A DNA stretch of 64,000 nt from the NCBI GenBank assembly GCA_010645155.1, contig CM021322.1:10571304-10635303 (forward strand). Direction: 5' to 3'. The notes under the pieces are model-generated. The model made no database searches. It was not told where the DNA came from and saw only the letters and a list, made by a program, of their open reading frames with translations. This DNA is from Tigriopus japonicus (taxonomy: Eukaryota > Arthropoda > Copepoda > Harpacticoida > Harpacticidae). Both the position numbers and the translations under genes were made by a program. Below are positions 46,790 through 59,384 of this stretch, one piece after another. Position 1 is the stretch's first letter. Each line of letters starts with the position of its first letter.

Positions 46790-47115
46790 ATTCAAATGCG
46801 TTCTTCTGCAAAAGAGACTTGGCTTAATTGTACTATGTAGACAGACGTATTTCCAATTTCAGCTCAATCGAATGCCAGAGTAACAAAGTTATGCTTTCTC
46901 AAACTTTAACTGAAGTGAGCATAGAATGAATGAGCTAGCCCTTTTGTGGTGAAGCAATTACCAGAAAAGGGCTAATTCATTTATTCTTGGTAGGATTTAC
47001 AATGAACTTTGAATGAGCACAACTTTTGACTCCGACATTCGATTGAGCTGAAATTGAAATACGTATTCTTAACAACATAAGCAAGGTCTCATTTGCAGGA
47101 GAACGTAATTGATAG
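46790..47115. repeat. Inverted-repeat element related to 855-1110
   Basis: Arms about 46800-46905 and 47007-47110; the shared inverted core is CATTCGATTGAGCTGAAATT. A copy of the core also occurs near 1018. Confidence 0.6.
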
Positions 47116-47429
47116 GGCAATTGAAGTGTTGAATTTGTGAGGAAAATGTCGCTGTCACAATTGTTGAGCGGACAGTTAGTGTGACCAAACCTACGAATCA
47201 AGACCAACTTTTTAAAACTTGTTTTAAACTTGCTTAAGTTATTTTTTGTCAATATATGTACTGGATTAACCCTACATAACGCAAAAGCTTAAGTTTGTGC
47301 TCTTCCTGTCAAACAAGTTCCTAGTTGTAGTATTCAAATCCCAAGCATGGTCACGTCTTCCGGTCTTTCATGAAAGTGACCACTATTAATAGCAAAATAT
47401 GACCCAAAAACATTACTCAATTCCGCCTT

Positions 47430-47965
47430 TGATTCATCAAGTGCATGGTTGTCATTTGCCCGGTCATTTGAAATGTTCCAGCGCATTTGTCCGCTCAACA
47501 GTTGGCAATGGGCGACAGGTTTTTGCGATCTCACTCCCTCCAGTATTTAATAGATCTCAATGATTTTGCCTTTATAAAAATGTCACTCTCACTGCTGTTG
47601 AGCGGACAGTCAGAGAGGCCAAACTTGGATTGGGAAGGTCTTAAAGTTTGTCGTTTTGGGTGGGCTTCTAAAAGGTTCATTTCATGATTTTGCTCGAAGA
47701 TAACCAAAAAAGCTCCAACGGTGATTGGCATACAGTTACAGTCCATATAGTAACCATGTCCTAGACATCAATACTCACAACCTAAATTTTTATATGAAGC
47801 ACTAAATTAGTAAGCTTTTGAGCAAAATTGATCACTGTCTGGTTTACATTTGCCTGATCACACATTTCAAATGTTCAGGCACTTTTGTTCACTCAAAAGT
47901 TGACGACCAGTGACACGTTTTATAGGTTCAATCCCTCTATCTAGTATTTTCTAAATCTTAATTGA
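47430..47965. repeat. Diverged direct duplication
   Basis: 47445-47555 and 47845-47955 share, in order, GTCATTTGCC or its variant, CATTTCAAATGTTC-like, TTGTCCGCTCAACAGTTG versus TTGTTCACTCAAAAGTTG, and a CTCCCTCCAGTATTT versus CCCTCTATCTAGTATTT block. A GTTGAGCGGACAGT motif also appears near 47160 and 47597. Confidence 0.45.
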
Positions 47966-49719
47966 TGTGTTGCTGCTATGGTTTTGGTGAATTCAAGTTG
48001 CATCCATTTCATGGTCTATACTCAAAATTCTCTGGAAACGATCCGATCTCTAGGGATATGGGAATGTGGTGGCTGGAACTTCAAAAAAATGCAGGAATTA
48101 TTTTCAAGATTATCGCTTTAGCACATTTCACCAAGCCTTGTGCTCTTTCAGAAAATTAAACCTAATATTGATTAAAAATGATTTTAAACATGCTGTTTTT
48201 TTCAGTGGATCCCAAAGAATTAAATCAATATTTCAAGTGATCTCGACAGAGGAAAGATATAATTTAAATGTTTCTTGCAAGTAAAGTGTATGGTTTATAA
48301 TTGATGGCATTATTTGTCCAAGAAGTTGTAATTGCATTTCATTAATTTTTTCTAGTAATTGACCCAACTCTGGACCTAATAATATTCGACGCTTTGGGGA
48401 CTTGAAGGCCAAAAAACAACCACAAACACGTTTCCGGCAGCAAATGTGATGTTCCACCGTCAGGAAAACACACATGGGGAAAGTTGTCGATTGTGGGTTA
48501 GTCACATTATGCCTCTTTTTGATTGATGGCAAAATTCTAGACCAGCTAACAATGACATGAACCAACCCATTAAAGCCATTGAGGATCCGGTAGCTTTTGA
48601 ATTTTGCATGCATTGCAATACTCCAATCCAAGTTTTAGATCACACGCTCGTGGAAAACTTTGAATAGTGTTCAATCAAATAATCAGTAATCTGAAAGATT
48701 CTTTCTTAAGTAAATATACAAATGTTTAAAATCTGTTAAATTCTTATCCATTAAAATGGTTAGAATTTAGAATGTTCCTTGGATTATGTTTAAATTGTTT
48801 AAACAACTCTCTACTCGTTGTATTTTTGTTGATACAAGGCTTGCACTGATTGTTATTTTGTGTCATTTTGCAATCCTTCTGCGCTGTCATGCTGGCATGA
48901 CATGACATTACAAAAAGTTTTTAGCAAAAACTTTTGCATGAAGACTACGGAGACACTAAATACAGGGATGTTATTTAAGTAAGTAAGGAGATGAAATGCG
49001 AATATTTCCAATTTTTAAACTATTCGGTCATTTTGAAAGATTTTTCCAACTATTTTGCACATTTTTTCTGAAATGTGCACCTTTTCTCGAGAATATTTTA
49101 TACTCTTTTCAGCTTTTCCTGACTTTTCCAACTTTCATTAGATTTTATAGGAATTTAAAAAAAAAAATTCTTTCCTTTTGGAAAATCGAGCTTCTTTAAA
49201 TATGTTACCGACTTCCAGCCATTTTCTTTTTCAAATACAAAAGTACAATTGTCTCTGTGAAGAGGCTGTTCCTAAAATAACAGTCATTCTTATGCACCAG
49301 ATTTTCAAAATATGTCTTTAAAATTTTAAGTCACGAGGGCCTCCAAATTTTCACCAATTTAACCATCTCCTTTTCGTTAAAAAGATAGCTAAAAAGTCAC
49401 TTTCTGCTATTTATAATTTATACCAACTGGAATCCGCCCCCTTGTATTTGGCGATGAATGATCCGAAAATTTTCTCAATATTGCCATTTCTTTTTTCGAT
49501 CTCGACATTATTTTTCTCAAACGTATCCCACAAATCAAACGAAAAGTCACTCTATATCTTCAGAACCTTTTTCCGGGGAAAAAAGTTTCAAAGCTCCAAG
49601 ACAACGATCAATTCTCCATATGACAAATGATAGCTCTGGGAAAACATATTGTGGGGAAAGTGAGCCTACCCAAGAACCACCATGGTTGAAACATCTCCCT
49701 ATTTGACCGCTTGATTGAG

Positions 49720-49725
49720 TATAAA
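49720..49725 (+). promoter_or_regulatory. TATA box of the secreted-protein gene
   Basis: TATAAA lies 47 bp upstream of the ATG at 49772. Transcription would start about 25-30 bp downstream, giving a very short 5' UTR. The spacing is plausible but no initiator was fixed. Confidence 0.4.
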
Positions 49726-49771
49726 TTGGATGATTAAAAAGCGTTATTCTCTCACACATGACGGAGATATA

Positions 49772-52700
49772 ATGGATTACTTCCGAAGATTGATTGTGGA
49801 GTTATTAATAAGCCTATTTTTCTTGGTGAATGACTTTTTAACAATTATCTTCATCGAAGCCAACACCGATTTGGTCATCAGGGGCACCACAGTGGCTCCA
49901 AATTTTATCCGTCCAGAAGAACAGCGTATGTCTGTCGGTGTCTTAAGTATTTACAAACGTACTTGCTTTTCATTTTTGAAATTGGCACGATATAATTTTG
50001 ATTCTTTTGACAAATGCAAATCCCGATCTTTTCGTTTCATTCTCTTGGTTTTTATCAAAACATTCTAAATTGAGAGTGATTCATTTATTTCGATTCATTA
50101 TTTCACTTGTGGAAACAAATTAACGGAAAACCATAAAAACATTAATTTATATTCCTTAACCACCTCCCTTGAGTAAGGAAAGCCTGATCCCTTGATTCAA
50201 GGAAAAAGAACAGATAAATTCACCAAAGTACTGGGTGTTTTTCCTTCCGGGTATTTGTTGGTTAGGTTTGCCTTTTTCTTCACTGCTATACGTATGCTAT
50301 AAGGAAGCCGGAGTGGCCGCGCGTACTAATGCGTTCTTACAATAGCCGAGTGTAAGTGCTTCCCCAGACGGCGTAGGTTCGAATCCTGTTGGGGATCGAA
50401 CCGAAGCAGTCGGGAGAAATCTTTCATAACAGGGCATCGCGTTCCTTGTAGTCGTATTAAAAAATCTGCAAAAAAAATATAAAGGTTGTGTGCTTGAGTT
50501 ATGAAAAAGAACCAAATTTTATGGGCCCCAAAACCTCGGGAACGGTTTTTATTTTAAGATTTCCGTTGACTCATTGCGATCCCATAGGCATCAGGAATTT
50601 CAGATCAAATTACGTTTGTAAATGATTTTGTAGTCAGCTGCATTTGCTATTGGTCAAGCCATTTTTGGGGCAAAACTTTATTAATCGGTCCAACGTCATG
50701 TTAGTCCAACGCTCCTTTTGAGATTGATTTTTAGACCAGGAAAGGTTCAGGATGTAATTCTTTTTAGGTACATGTACATGGCCATGTGGCTGTAAAAAGG
50801 ATTTTTCGTAAATTGAAACCTCGCAAAAAAACTTAAAAATCTGAATATAAAGCCATCTCCTATTATTTCTTTTACAGATAAACGCATTTTTAGCCCTTCA
50901 AATGTATTTGAATTTTTCAGCGTGTCACTATTTTGAATCGCATCAATCTTAAAAAGAAAATATGGAACAACATTATTTTTGTCCGCTTCACTCGGTGAAA
51001 GTCATCCCATAATAGAAAAATAATATTGTTCCAATATTCCTGAAATAAACATAACTTGGAGGGTTCTAATTTGGTATTCTAACCACAAACATCTCTCAAT
51101 CTCCAAATCAATTTGAGGTCTAAAGAATTTTGAGCCATGCACAAAGGTTGCTCAACTAAACGTTTTAAATCATCCGGCTAGCACCAAAACAAACCCATTG
51201 GTTGTGCTGAGTTGCTCGGCCCATTTTCGCGAATCCAAGTTATTTCAATTTTAGCGTGTATTCAAAGAGTCCAAGTCCCCGGAAAAGATCGCAATTTTAC
51301 ATTTAGACACGTCTGCTTACACCTGGTTGATAATATACTCACTTTACTCTGTTGAAAAGAGATACGTACATGAAGTCATTCATTCCTAGAAAGAAGCGTT
51401 ACCAACTATTTTATTTCTCTGCATAGATTTTTTTAAAATGTTGACAAAATTATATGGAATCAAATGAACAAATACGCATCATTAAATCATTTTTTGGATC
51501 ACTGCCAAGCCCTATTTTTTCCAGTAGCACAAGGCTGGCATTCGTGCTTTTTATTCAATAACCCTGAAAGTGAATTTAGCTTCTTATTGACCAAACTCCT
51601 GCCAAGGTGTCTCGATGTAGCGATCGTTTTCAAGATCCTAAATGCTTTAAATACACACTAAAATTGAAATGCCTTGAATTTGCCAAAATGTGTCGAGTTG
51701 CACATTGAAGAGCCCTGTTTTACAGGTGGCGGTATGATCTAAAACACTCACCTGAGCAACCTTTGTGAATGTCCCATGAGTAAGAAGGATTCAAAAACTT
51801 GAAAACATTATCAATGAAGTTCAAAAACTATTACAAGAAATGCAAGATATACTAGGAAAGTAAAAAAGTACAGCAAATGTTGTTCAGCTTTTTATACAAA
51901 TTGAACTTCCATTCACACTTTTTCAATGGTATTCCCAAAAAGCAGGTTTTTGTGTCATATACTCTTTCACTTTGATAATCTTTTAGTGTCAACTTTTAAA
52001 GAATTGACTCAGCAAATGGAATCTATCTCCATTGAAATCCCGATTTGACCTGATAGTTAATCAAATTTTTATTGATCTTGTCATTTCAGTGGCGATTTAT
52101 TGTCCCATAACTCATCCATGGAGCCTCGGCAACGGTTCAAAATGTTGCTCAACATTCAAGTCTTCATCCTTAAATCGTGATATTGACTTCCATGATCCAA
52201 TAGCAGAATGTGCACCCAATCAAATGATTTCGTGTCCTGAGAAAGGCCGAAAATGTCGATCTACCGTCTATGAAGTGGAATGTCCCCAATCTCATCCTCA
52301 AGCCATTGAAAATGGCTGCTGCGCTAGTCAAGGTGCCATATTTGAGCCCTTCCTATATCCCGAATGTTCAGAATTATTGAGTGAGCATAGCCCACAACAT
52401 TGTTGTAATGAATCGGATTTTTTAGCGATCAATGAATGCTTCGTTTATCATCAGCCTTGCTTTACCAATCGTAAGTTTTAAATCTATCACATCCTTAGGT
52501 TTGGGACGAATGGACCTCCTTGAACCGATAGTTCAGTTTCTGAGGTTCACACAGTTGTTAAAAGATGACATTTGGCTAATTTGATATAATCTTTGATTTG
52601 ATATCTGACGTTAGACGGCGCTGCAATTGCTACCTTGAGATTCAAATTTGAGTGGGTGTTTGATTGTGGCAGTCGTAAATTTCAGAATGCGAAAATAGAG

Positions 52701-55271
52701 AAACTTAGAGAGAACAAAGGTTGCGTTAAAGAGATCATTATCATATGGACCAAGTTATCTGGTCCTAAAGTTTGAAATTGTGCATTAGTTTACACCAAAA
52801 TAAACTGATACTTGTTCTAAGTCACATTGAATGTAGTTTCCACTCTTTTCCTTGGTGATTGTGGGTGGATCATAATTTCTTTTTTGAGTTGCGGATTTTT
52901 ATTAATGCCACAAAGAATTTGATTTCCTATAAAAAATAAACCTTAGATATAATGATTTAAACAATTAACATTTATACGAAATTTGCTCCTACCAACGAGT
53001 TACTTTTGGCAGATCTATGCAACCCTTGAATAGTGGGTTGATCAGGAATAGTATTTGAAAATTTGTCCAATCTTGCCTGAAATGCTGTTAAACGATCAGC
53101 TTTTACATATTTCTGACGAAGACTAATGGACAAAAGATTGAACTACCCACGATTCCCTTGGATTTGGAGGTGCTCTCAGAACGCACGTAAAACATATACG
53201 ATCGCTACAACTGATCTCAAATCCTGGGTTAGGACAGAGCCCATGAATGCTCTTGAAGACATACAGTATCAGATACCTTTCATACCTTCTCTGAGTACTT
53301 TAGAGTCCTAACTTCTGGAGCCTCCCCCAATACGAGAGCTCTCTCATTCCTGTGATGTTCCTAGTGAAACATCTTTGGACCTGCTCGACCTTTTGCAAAC
53401 CTGCCGGACTCATTGGAGCCCAAATTGGGGAAGCATATCCAAGATGGGGTTGAACAAATGACTTGAACAGAGTTAGATTGGAATTTTAATCGGAACAACA
53501 TGTGCTAATTTCAATGAAGAGGGAAACCTGCCCTGATCCAAGATGTGACGCATCAAGAAGGAGAAAACAGGGGGACGAATCTGTGAGCATATCATCTCAA
53601 ACTGAGATGTCACGCCATCGGGTCCGGAAGAACTCTAGAGTTATAAGCTCTTGATGGCCTCAAAACCATCTTGATCTGTGACTACCAGATCCTCCAACGG
53701 ATTGTCTTGACTATCAATATCAATAAAATTTCTAGAGTCATGGCCTACTTTTCTTATCCCTTTTGGAATCGAAAATACACTTGAAAACTGATCTCCAAGC
53801 ATATTGGCCATAACCTCACTATCATTGACGGTTTTACCGTCGACCTCAAAAAGTCCTACAGGATGCTTCATTTTTCTCTTAGTGTTTGCAAATGAGAAAA
53901 ACGCCTTTGGATTCGTCTTAACCTCCTGGATCACTCTACTTTCCTTCTCTAATTGATAGGAATCGATGAAGGACCTAAGAATGCTTCAGAATGGAAATCA
54001 AGTCCAACTCTTCCAATCTTTCAACAATAAGAGGCCAATGTTCCTCTTTGAACTTGAACCTTGCCAGACCCACCTTTTGTGAAGGTTTAACTCTAGAGCT
54101 CGCCGGCTTTTGAGCAATGGTTGACCCTATCATAAGAAAGTTATGATCTGATAAGCAACTAGGGGCAACATGGACATATTGGATCAGATCAGGATCATTA
54201 GAAAAAACCAGGTCCAGAACATTCATTCAGCATTTTAGTAGACTTTTTGTCAAATGTCACAAAACTCAAAATATGTTCACAAATATGCTTCATTGCTTAA
54301 AAACTTGCGTTAGCGCCAAAATGGATGAAGCATATTTTGGCCATGTTAAATCTTCATTGATCAATCAGCATTGATGTTAAAAAATTACAATTTTCAGCTT
54401 TTCTCTAAAAGGACCCATGTTTGTCAACTGCCTGGGGATTTCAGTCTTTTCTTTGAGACTTTTTATCAACACTGCCCTGTAGCACTGATGATCATGTCTA
54501 GGGAAAGGGCTTTTGAAGTTAATTTTTGGACCTGCCATAACACGATTACGTAAGAGCAGTTGGTATTTCCTTTCAAATTCGAATTTCAACACAACACGTG
54601 CAGCGCCTTCTAACGTCAGATATCTCAAATTGATGAGCTTAACGCCATCTTTTGACAAATGTAGGAACTCAAAAAAGTAAAACATCGGTTCAAGGTCCAT
54701 TGCGAGAGTTTCAATGAGCAATTGAAAACATTCTTTAAACCTTGATGCATTCCGCTTTAACAGGAAATATGTCCTCTTTGGAACCAATCATCTTATCCGA
54801 AACCACCAGAAGCCCAAAGTACGGTGCAGTAAATGCTCTCAAAGACACCGTTTGTGGTGACATAGGTAATAGCTTTTGGTCTGGACCTAATTGGGCTGGG
54901 GGATGGTTTACTTTTGACCTTCAATATCACAAGCACATTCGCAAAGTGTTGGTCCGAAACTCACACAATGGCAAATTCCATGACAGGTAGGTGACTAAAT
55001 CCGTTCTTCGCTAAATGTTGAACGTAATGCGAAGTTTGATTACAGGGCCACCAAAGCCTACTCAGTACTCGTCTCTAACCACTCAGACCCTTTTGATTGG
55101 GTGGAAATTGCTTCCGGGATTTTGGAGAGACCTCCAAAGCAAAGTATTTGCATGACTCCTTTGGTGGAAGCCATTCTGCCAGGTGATGGGATTATCGCCC
55201 GTTTTGGAAAATTTCATGCCAAAAGCTTTTATGGATTTGGTCCGGTTCTGAACTTTGTTGGACTAGAATGA
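49772..55271 (+). CDS. Secreted Cys-rich protein with discoidin-like C-terminal domain
   Basis: Four exons: 49772-49925, 52090-52470, 54764-54986 and 55046-55271. GT-AG borders and consistent phases give 327 residues. Residues 1 to about 29 form a hydrophobic signal-like segment, so it is probably secreted. Then comes a short conserved segment (VIRGTTVAPNF). Exon 2 has two Cys-rich modules that begin alike: YCPITHPWSLGNGSKCC and ECPQSHPQAIENGCC (pattern CPxxHPx...NGxxCC), with about 14 Cys in total. Exons 3-4 (about 179-327) resemble an F5/8 type C (discoidin/galactose-binding-like) fold: ALKDTVCGDIGNSFWSGPNW, GGWFTFDLQYHKHIRKVLV, then YSVLVSNHSDPFDWVEIASG. Such domains bind sugars or lipids outside the cell. 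The exact family is not recognised, so no function is claimed. A paralogous first exon lies at 62710. A candidate AATAAA is at 55659-55664. Confidence 0.8.
50302..50405 (+). repeat. tRNA-like SINE head (not a functional tRNA)
   Basis: GAGTGGCCGCGCGTACTAAT resembles a Ser/Leu tRNA A box, and GGTTCGAATCC (50376-50386) is a perfect B box. A CTTACA/TGTAAG stem sits where the anticodon arm should be. The would-be acceptor strands do not pair, so it is best read as a tRNA-derived SINE or tRNA pseudogene in intron 1 of the secreted-protein gene. Confidence 0.55.
52880..54240 (-). mobile_element. Decayed non-LTR retrotransposon (CR1/Jockey-like), internally deleted
   Basis: On the minus strand, in order: the end of an endonuclease domain (54226-53975; LDLVFSNDPDLI and SDHNFLM), then the endonuclease-RT linker (53934-53641; NPKAFFSFANTKRK). 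The start of the reverse transcriptase follows (SSGPDGVTSQFEM, then KLAHVVPIKI, about 53640-53480), and directly after it comes the region downstream of the catalytic core (LFKSFVQPHLGYASPIWAP and RYLILYVFKSIHGLCPNPGF). The catalytic core, including the YxDD box, is missing. Stops and frameshifts interrupt the frame. It lies in intron 2 of the secreted-protein gene and cannot be active. Confidence 0.8.
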
Positions 55272-55658
55272 GTGATCATATGATAATCCTTTTTTTCGCA
55301 AAAAAGTATTTGAACGAGATGATTTCAAATTGGTGTTGGATTGGTGGTTTCTCACGAGCGTTTTGAAGCTCGTGGTTAAAAGTTTTTTTCGGGGGATTTT
55401 TTATATACGGGGATGGGTCCGATTGGGCCATAGTTGGAAGTAGATTAATCCGTTCAGCTGCTTTGTCAGACAAAATAATCACACATAACAAAAAATATGC
55501 CTTTTCGTTTTATCGTGTTTTTTTTATCAATTTACAAAATTTCTTCCAAAAAGGATTCTCCCAAAATTGAAGATTCCAAAAAGACCTTTGGACTAAGCAT
55601 AGGCGCATTCTTGTACAAAGAACTTTAAAAAAATCAATTTTGAAATGACAAATTCATT

Positions 55659-55664
55659 AATAAA
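55659..55664 (+). terminator. Candidate poly(A) signal of the secreted-protein gene
   Basis: AATAAA lies about 390 bp downstream of the stop codon at 55271. It is a string match only; other A-rich variants lie nearby. Confidence 0.3.
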
Positions 55665-56458
55665 TAGTGGGGTGCTGAATGACTCAGGACGGGAAATGTA
55701 CAAAAAAGAAATCAAAAGTTACCACAATTTAACAATGTTCTAGTTTTTTGGTTCAATTCCTGCTTTTTGCAAGATTCTTGAATATCTTAACATGAAATAT
55801 TAGAATATGGAAAATCACCTATGAATCTTTAAGTTTAAAGTGAAATCAAGTTTGATATTTATGTTTTGTGGTCATTCTGGATTTTTTGTATCAAATCTGG
55901 CAATGGAATTTGCTCAATTTTTCTAATGAGCCTTTTTCATCAGCCTCTTTTTCTTGTGTACTCTTTTTGCATTTTTTGTTCGGTCTCAATCTATCATTAT
56001 TTTCATTAAAATCCACAATTTCATGATTTTGTGTATGGTTTATGTACATTAATGTTAATTTTGCCTAATATTTAGGCACACGAAGATTAAACTTAAACAA
56101 AATTTGAGTAGATGATGCAAGATTCATAAAATTTTTGAAGCCTGTCACAAAGCCTAAAAGCTGAAAAATGATATATAAGCATCATTAATGTTTTTGACCC
56201 CCCAATTTTGTCAATCTTCTCCAACGTCAACTTTGTTTGGAGACAGTTTTAATGAACTCATAATCAAAAAATTAAACTTAGATTTTTATACTTTTTTATA
56301 ATTTTAAGATCAAGTCATTTCAAATCATATTCATGGCCTTTTAGTTTTCACATTCAGAGCAATTATAACATATCCATAAAAATCTAGTCTAGGATGTACA
56401 ATTAATTGAACAATCTTTTGCAGAATTTTGCATTTCTTTTCATTTTGAGCCCTACCTC

Positions 56459-56990
56459 TAGGGCCCGGAAATATTTTTCTTTAAATATGAAATATTTTAA
56501 AAGTATTTATCCGTTTCTCCTCGATTTTTTAAATATTTTAGCTTTTTTAAGGAAAAAATAAATATTTTCTCGAATATTTGAGTCAGAAAAAATATTTCAG
56601 GCAAAAATGAGGAAAATAAAGGAACGATAAATGCGGCTTACCAAAAATGAACCTAACATACAAAAACCTATATTAAATGACATTTGTCCTGAAATTTGAC
56701 ATTCACAAGCAAAACATACGCGAAAAAAACTGCTCCATACATTGAGGCAAATTGAATATTGTATTTTTGAATCAATTACATTCAAGTATGCCTCCAAAAA
56801 CGACAAAATGCTTCAAATTCACCGGAAACAAATTTGGAAAATCGGTGCACACAGACAAAAATACCAAATAATGGCCTTGTCAAAAAAAGATTTCTTGAAT
56901 ATCTGGCTTTTTTCCAAATACTATAGCTTTTTAAAGAAAATATATATTGGATATTTTGTCACTTTTTTGCAAATATTTTTCCGGGCCCTA
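56459..56990. mobile_element. hAT-like non-autonomous element
   Basis: A 532-bp element with terminal inverted repeats TAGGGCCCGGAAATATTT (left) and TAGGGCCCGGAAAAATATTT (right, read inward). The flanking octamers CCTACCTC (56451-56458) and CCTATCTC (56991-56998) match at 7 of 8 positions, as expected for an aged hAT target duplication. The inside is AT-rich with many AAATATTT words; no transposase. Confidence 0.75.
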
Positions 56991-57155
56991 CCTATCTCTA
57001 TCTTGACGGCTCCCATGTTACTGGTCATGAATTACATCATTTATTGTATCACTCAAATTGATGGAGCCGTTATGTTGTGATGGGTAGAATGCGGGGAAAT
57101 ATTTTTGTTTGGTGTAGAGCAGAAATCCTAGACTTTTCACAACGATGGTTGACAC

Positions 57156-57644
57156 CATAGGCGTAGGAGGTGTGGTTTATTTGGGGGGGCAACACCAAAT
57201 TTGCCCGAATTTCACAAACATTTGATAGCTTTGCTGAATCTAAATATGCGTGCCAACTTTCAGCTGTTATTAGCTACTAGACACAGCGTTCATTTTGAGC
57301 TATTGAATGTCATTGATACATGTATACGCTTAGGCGATGTTTACTATTGTTCACGCGCTTCATCCACAATCACCATACATAGCCTACCCCGACATAATGT
57401 CCAATGAACATACATTTTGACGATCAATTCATCATGATGAATTTCTCTCTATAATAATCACAATTTATTTGCGATTAATTATTGTCTGGTTCTTCAGTAT
57501 TTTTGCTATTAATCTTGTTATTTAATATCATTTTCCCCCTCCCCGAATACCCGAATATCTCAACTCATTTGCCCGAATTTTAGCAGTCTCCGGAGGCCAG
57601 GGGGGGCAGTTGCCCCCCCTGCCCCCCTGCCTCCTACGCCTATG
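57156..57644. mobile_element. hAT-like non-autonomous element with perfect 8-bp target duplication
   Basis: A 489-bp element with inverted ends CATAGGCGTAGGAGG and CCTCCTACGCCTATG, followed inward by G-rich/C-rich runs. It is flanked by identical octamers GTTGACAC (57148-57155 and 57645-57652). The intact duplication points to a relatively recent insertion. No transposase frame. Confidence 0.85.
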
Positions 57645-57789
57645 GTTGACACTCGTGATCGACCACTGACGTTACTCCTCGAAACGTCTAGAATTTCTGC
57701 TCCACAGAAAAAAATATTTCCCCCCACTCTAAATGTAGTTGTGATACTTAGAGCACTATAAAAACATAGTGGTCAAGTGATACTATGTA

Positions 57790-58083
57790 GTGATGGGTTT
57801 CGAACCGGGAGTGCTGCCATTTTTTACTCGGAAGTTTATCATTGTTGATTAGGGCAGGTTGTATTGAACGTTTTCAAAAAGACCTAAACAGGGACCAATT
57901 TGGCAACACTCGAACTAGTTCGATTTCGAGTTCCATCAGTAGCTTTACTTTTGGATTTCGAGTTGGCAGTGCTGCCATATTTTGTGACGTCTCTAGTTGA
58001 GAAGATTAGTTGGGGGTCAACTTTTTGACCTTAAAATCCAAAGTGGCAAAACTCGGCCAAAAATCCAACTCGAAACCCATCAG
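57790..58083 (+). mobile_element. TA-flanked MITE, copy 2
   Basis: A 294-bp element between TA dinucleotides, with inverted ends GTGATGGGTTTCGAA and CGAAACCCATCAG. Most of the body matches copy 1 at 42657-42957, including the palindromic GGCAGTGCTGCCA. Confidence 0.75.
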
Positions 58084-58437
58084 TAATACTATGGACCCTA
58101 CAATTCATCCAAATTGTTCCTATGACGTCATCACAGAACAACTCATTGCCCCTAGTCTGTTGATCAACTGATTCAGCTGATGCATGATGTTTTGGCTTAT
58201 CTCGGGCATGTGATGTTTTCATTATATTTTTATGAATTAGGACATAATCTGACTCAATATCTTAAGACTTTGCCCTTGTTTTGCCTCTCTGGGATGACAG
58301 ATTTTCAAACTTCCAAATAACTCATTCATACCACCTCTTGAGCTGCCTTAATTTAATACTGAACACACCAAATTAAAACCTGGACATGCCTAATTTAATC
58401 CCACTGCAATTTCATATAAAACTTTTTTTAATCCTAA

Positions 58438-59381
58438 AGGCTGGTCCACACATGAAACATTTGGGCTAGATTATTTGTCAAATATTCCGAAATTGTTTGG
58501 TGTTTGCCAAATGTTTGCTTTCTGTTGCTTCTACACGTGAACGTGCAGTTTGTCAAATATTTTTGCCCTTGGCCAAAGTGTTGCCTATTTTTTCAAATTC
58601 TATCAAACTGGCACTGCCAAATAAATACTGTTTGAAAACCAGTCCCCTTTAGCAGAGTCCCGTAATATAGAAAGTGAATTGTATACTGCCACATATTGTC
58701 ACTTTTCAACGACATTTTTTTTTTCAATCTTGCTTTCTGCTCAAGACTTTTTCTTTCCTTCAGTGTCATTTAATTTGGGTGGAAAGTCTTACGCATAATG
58801 CCACGCCATGGACATTGACAATATCTACTGTCATTTTCAGTCATTTTCTTGTCCCTCCCGACCATTTTAAGACCTCTACTCTCTACTGACATTTGGTTTT
58901 GTCCAGTTGGGTTTTGGTGAACATTGGCAGTCATAACTGTCACTTGGCAAAGTTGCTACCTTGAAAACTCCTCCGAACCTGTCAGTTGACGCATTTGAGA
59001 CGTGACTAGTCTATAAAACTACCAACTGATTATCGATGACTTTTGATGTCGTCCATTTCCGTGGATCCTTGCAATCTTTCACAAATGACTTTCAATTTTA
59101 GTGATCTTGATGCCAAAAGTTAGAGCATTATTGTTTTGTCCATCAATCCATTAATTTGAAACTTTTTACTTAACAATAATCGTTTCGTGATTGGACACCC
59201 TGCATGCATCGATGTATATTTCGATTGTCGACGAGAAAAAGTTAGCCTAAGGACAAATAAATTTTCAACATGTTCAAAGTCAGAAATATTTGGCAAACAG
59301 AAAATAATATTAGCCATCAAGCTAATTTTGTCTCGGATTTGACCAAATATTTGCCGTTTTGTTTCACGTGTAGACCAGCCT
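58438..59381 (+). mobile_element. TAA-flanked element (PIF/Harbinger-like), tandem copy A
   Basis: A 944-bp element with inverted ends AGGCTGGTCCACACATGAAA and, read inward from the right, AGGCTGGTCTACACGTGAAA. It is flanked by TAA on both sides (58435-58437 and 59382-59384). A 3-bp TAA/TTA duplication is typical of PIF/Harbinger. There is no transposase frame, so it is non-autonomous. The class is inferred from the duplication only. Confidence 0.7.
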
Positions 59382-59384
59382 TAA

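Larger units (their letters stand above)
43940..49771. other. Intergenic repeat cluster between NEIL1 and the secreted-protein gene
   Basis: No host gene is recognisable. It contains a LINE 3' fragment, an AT-rich palindromic stretch, a foldback element interrupted by an assembly gap, at least two further inverted-repeat elements (46440-46660, 46790-47115) and a direct duplication (47430-47965). Roughly 48000-49700 shows no feature beyond AT-rich sequence. Confidence 0.6.

Noticed and set aside
50302..50405. Functional tRNA-Ser or tRNA-Leu gene
   Set aside because: A and B boxes are present but the acceptor stem does not pair and the anticodon arm is irregular; better read as a SINE head.
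53641..54226. Host genes encoded by the 97- and 83-codon minus-strand frames
   Set aside because: They are consecutive pieces of a retrotransposon polyprotein (endonuclease end and linker).
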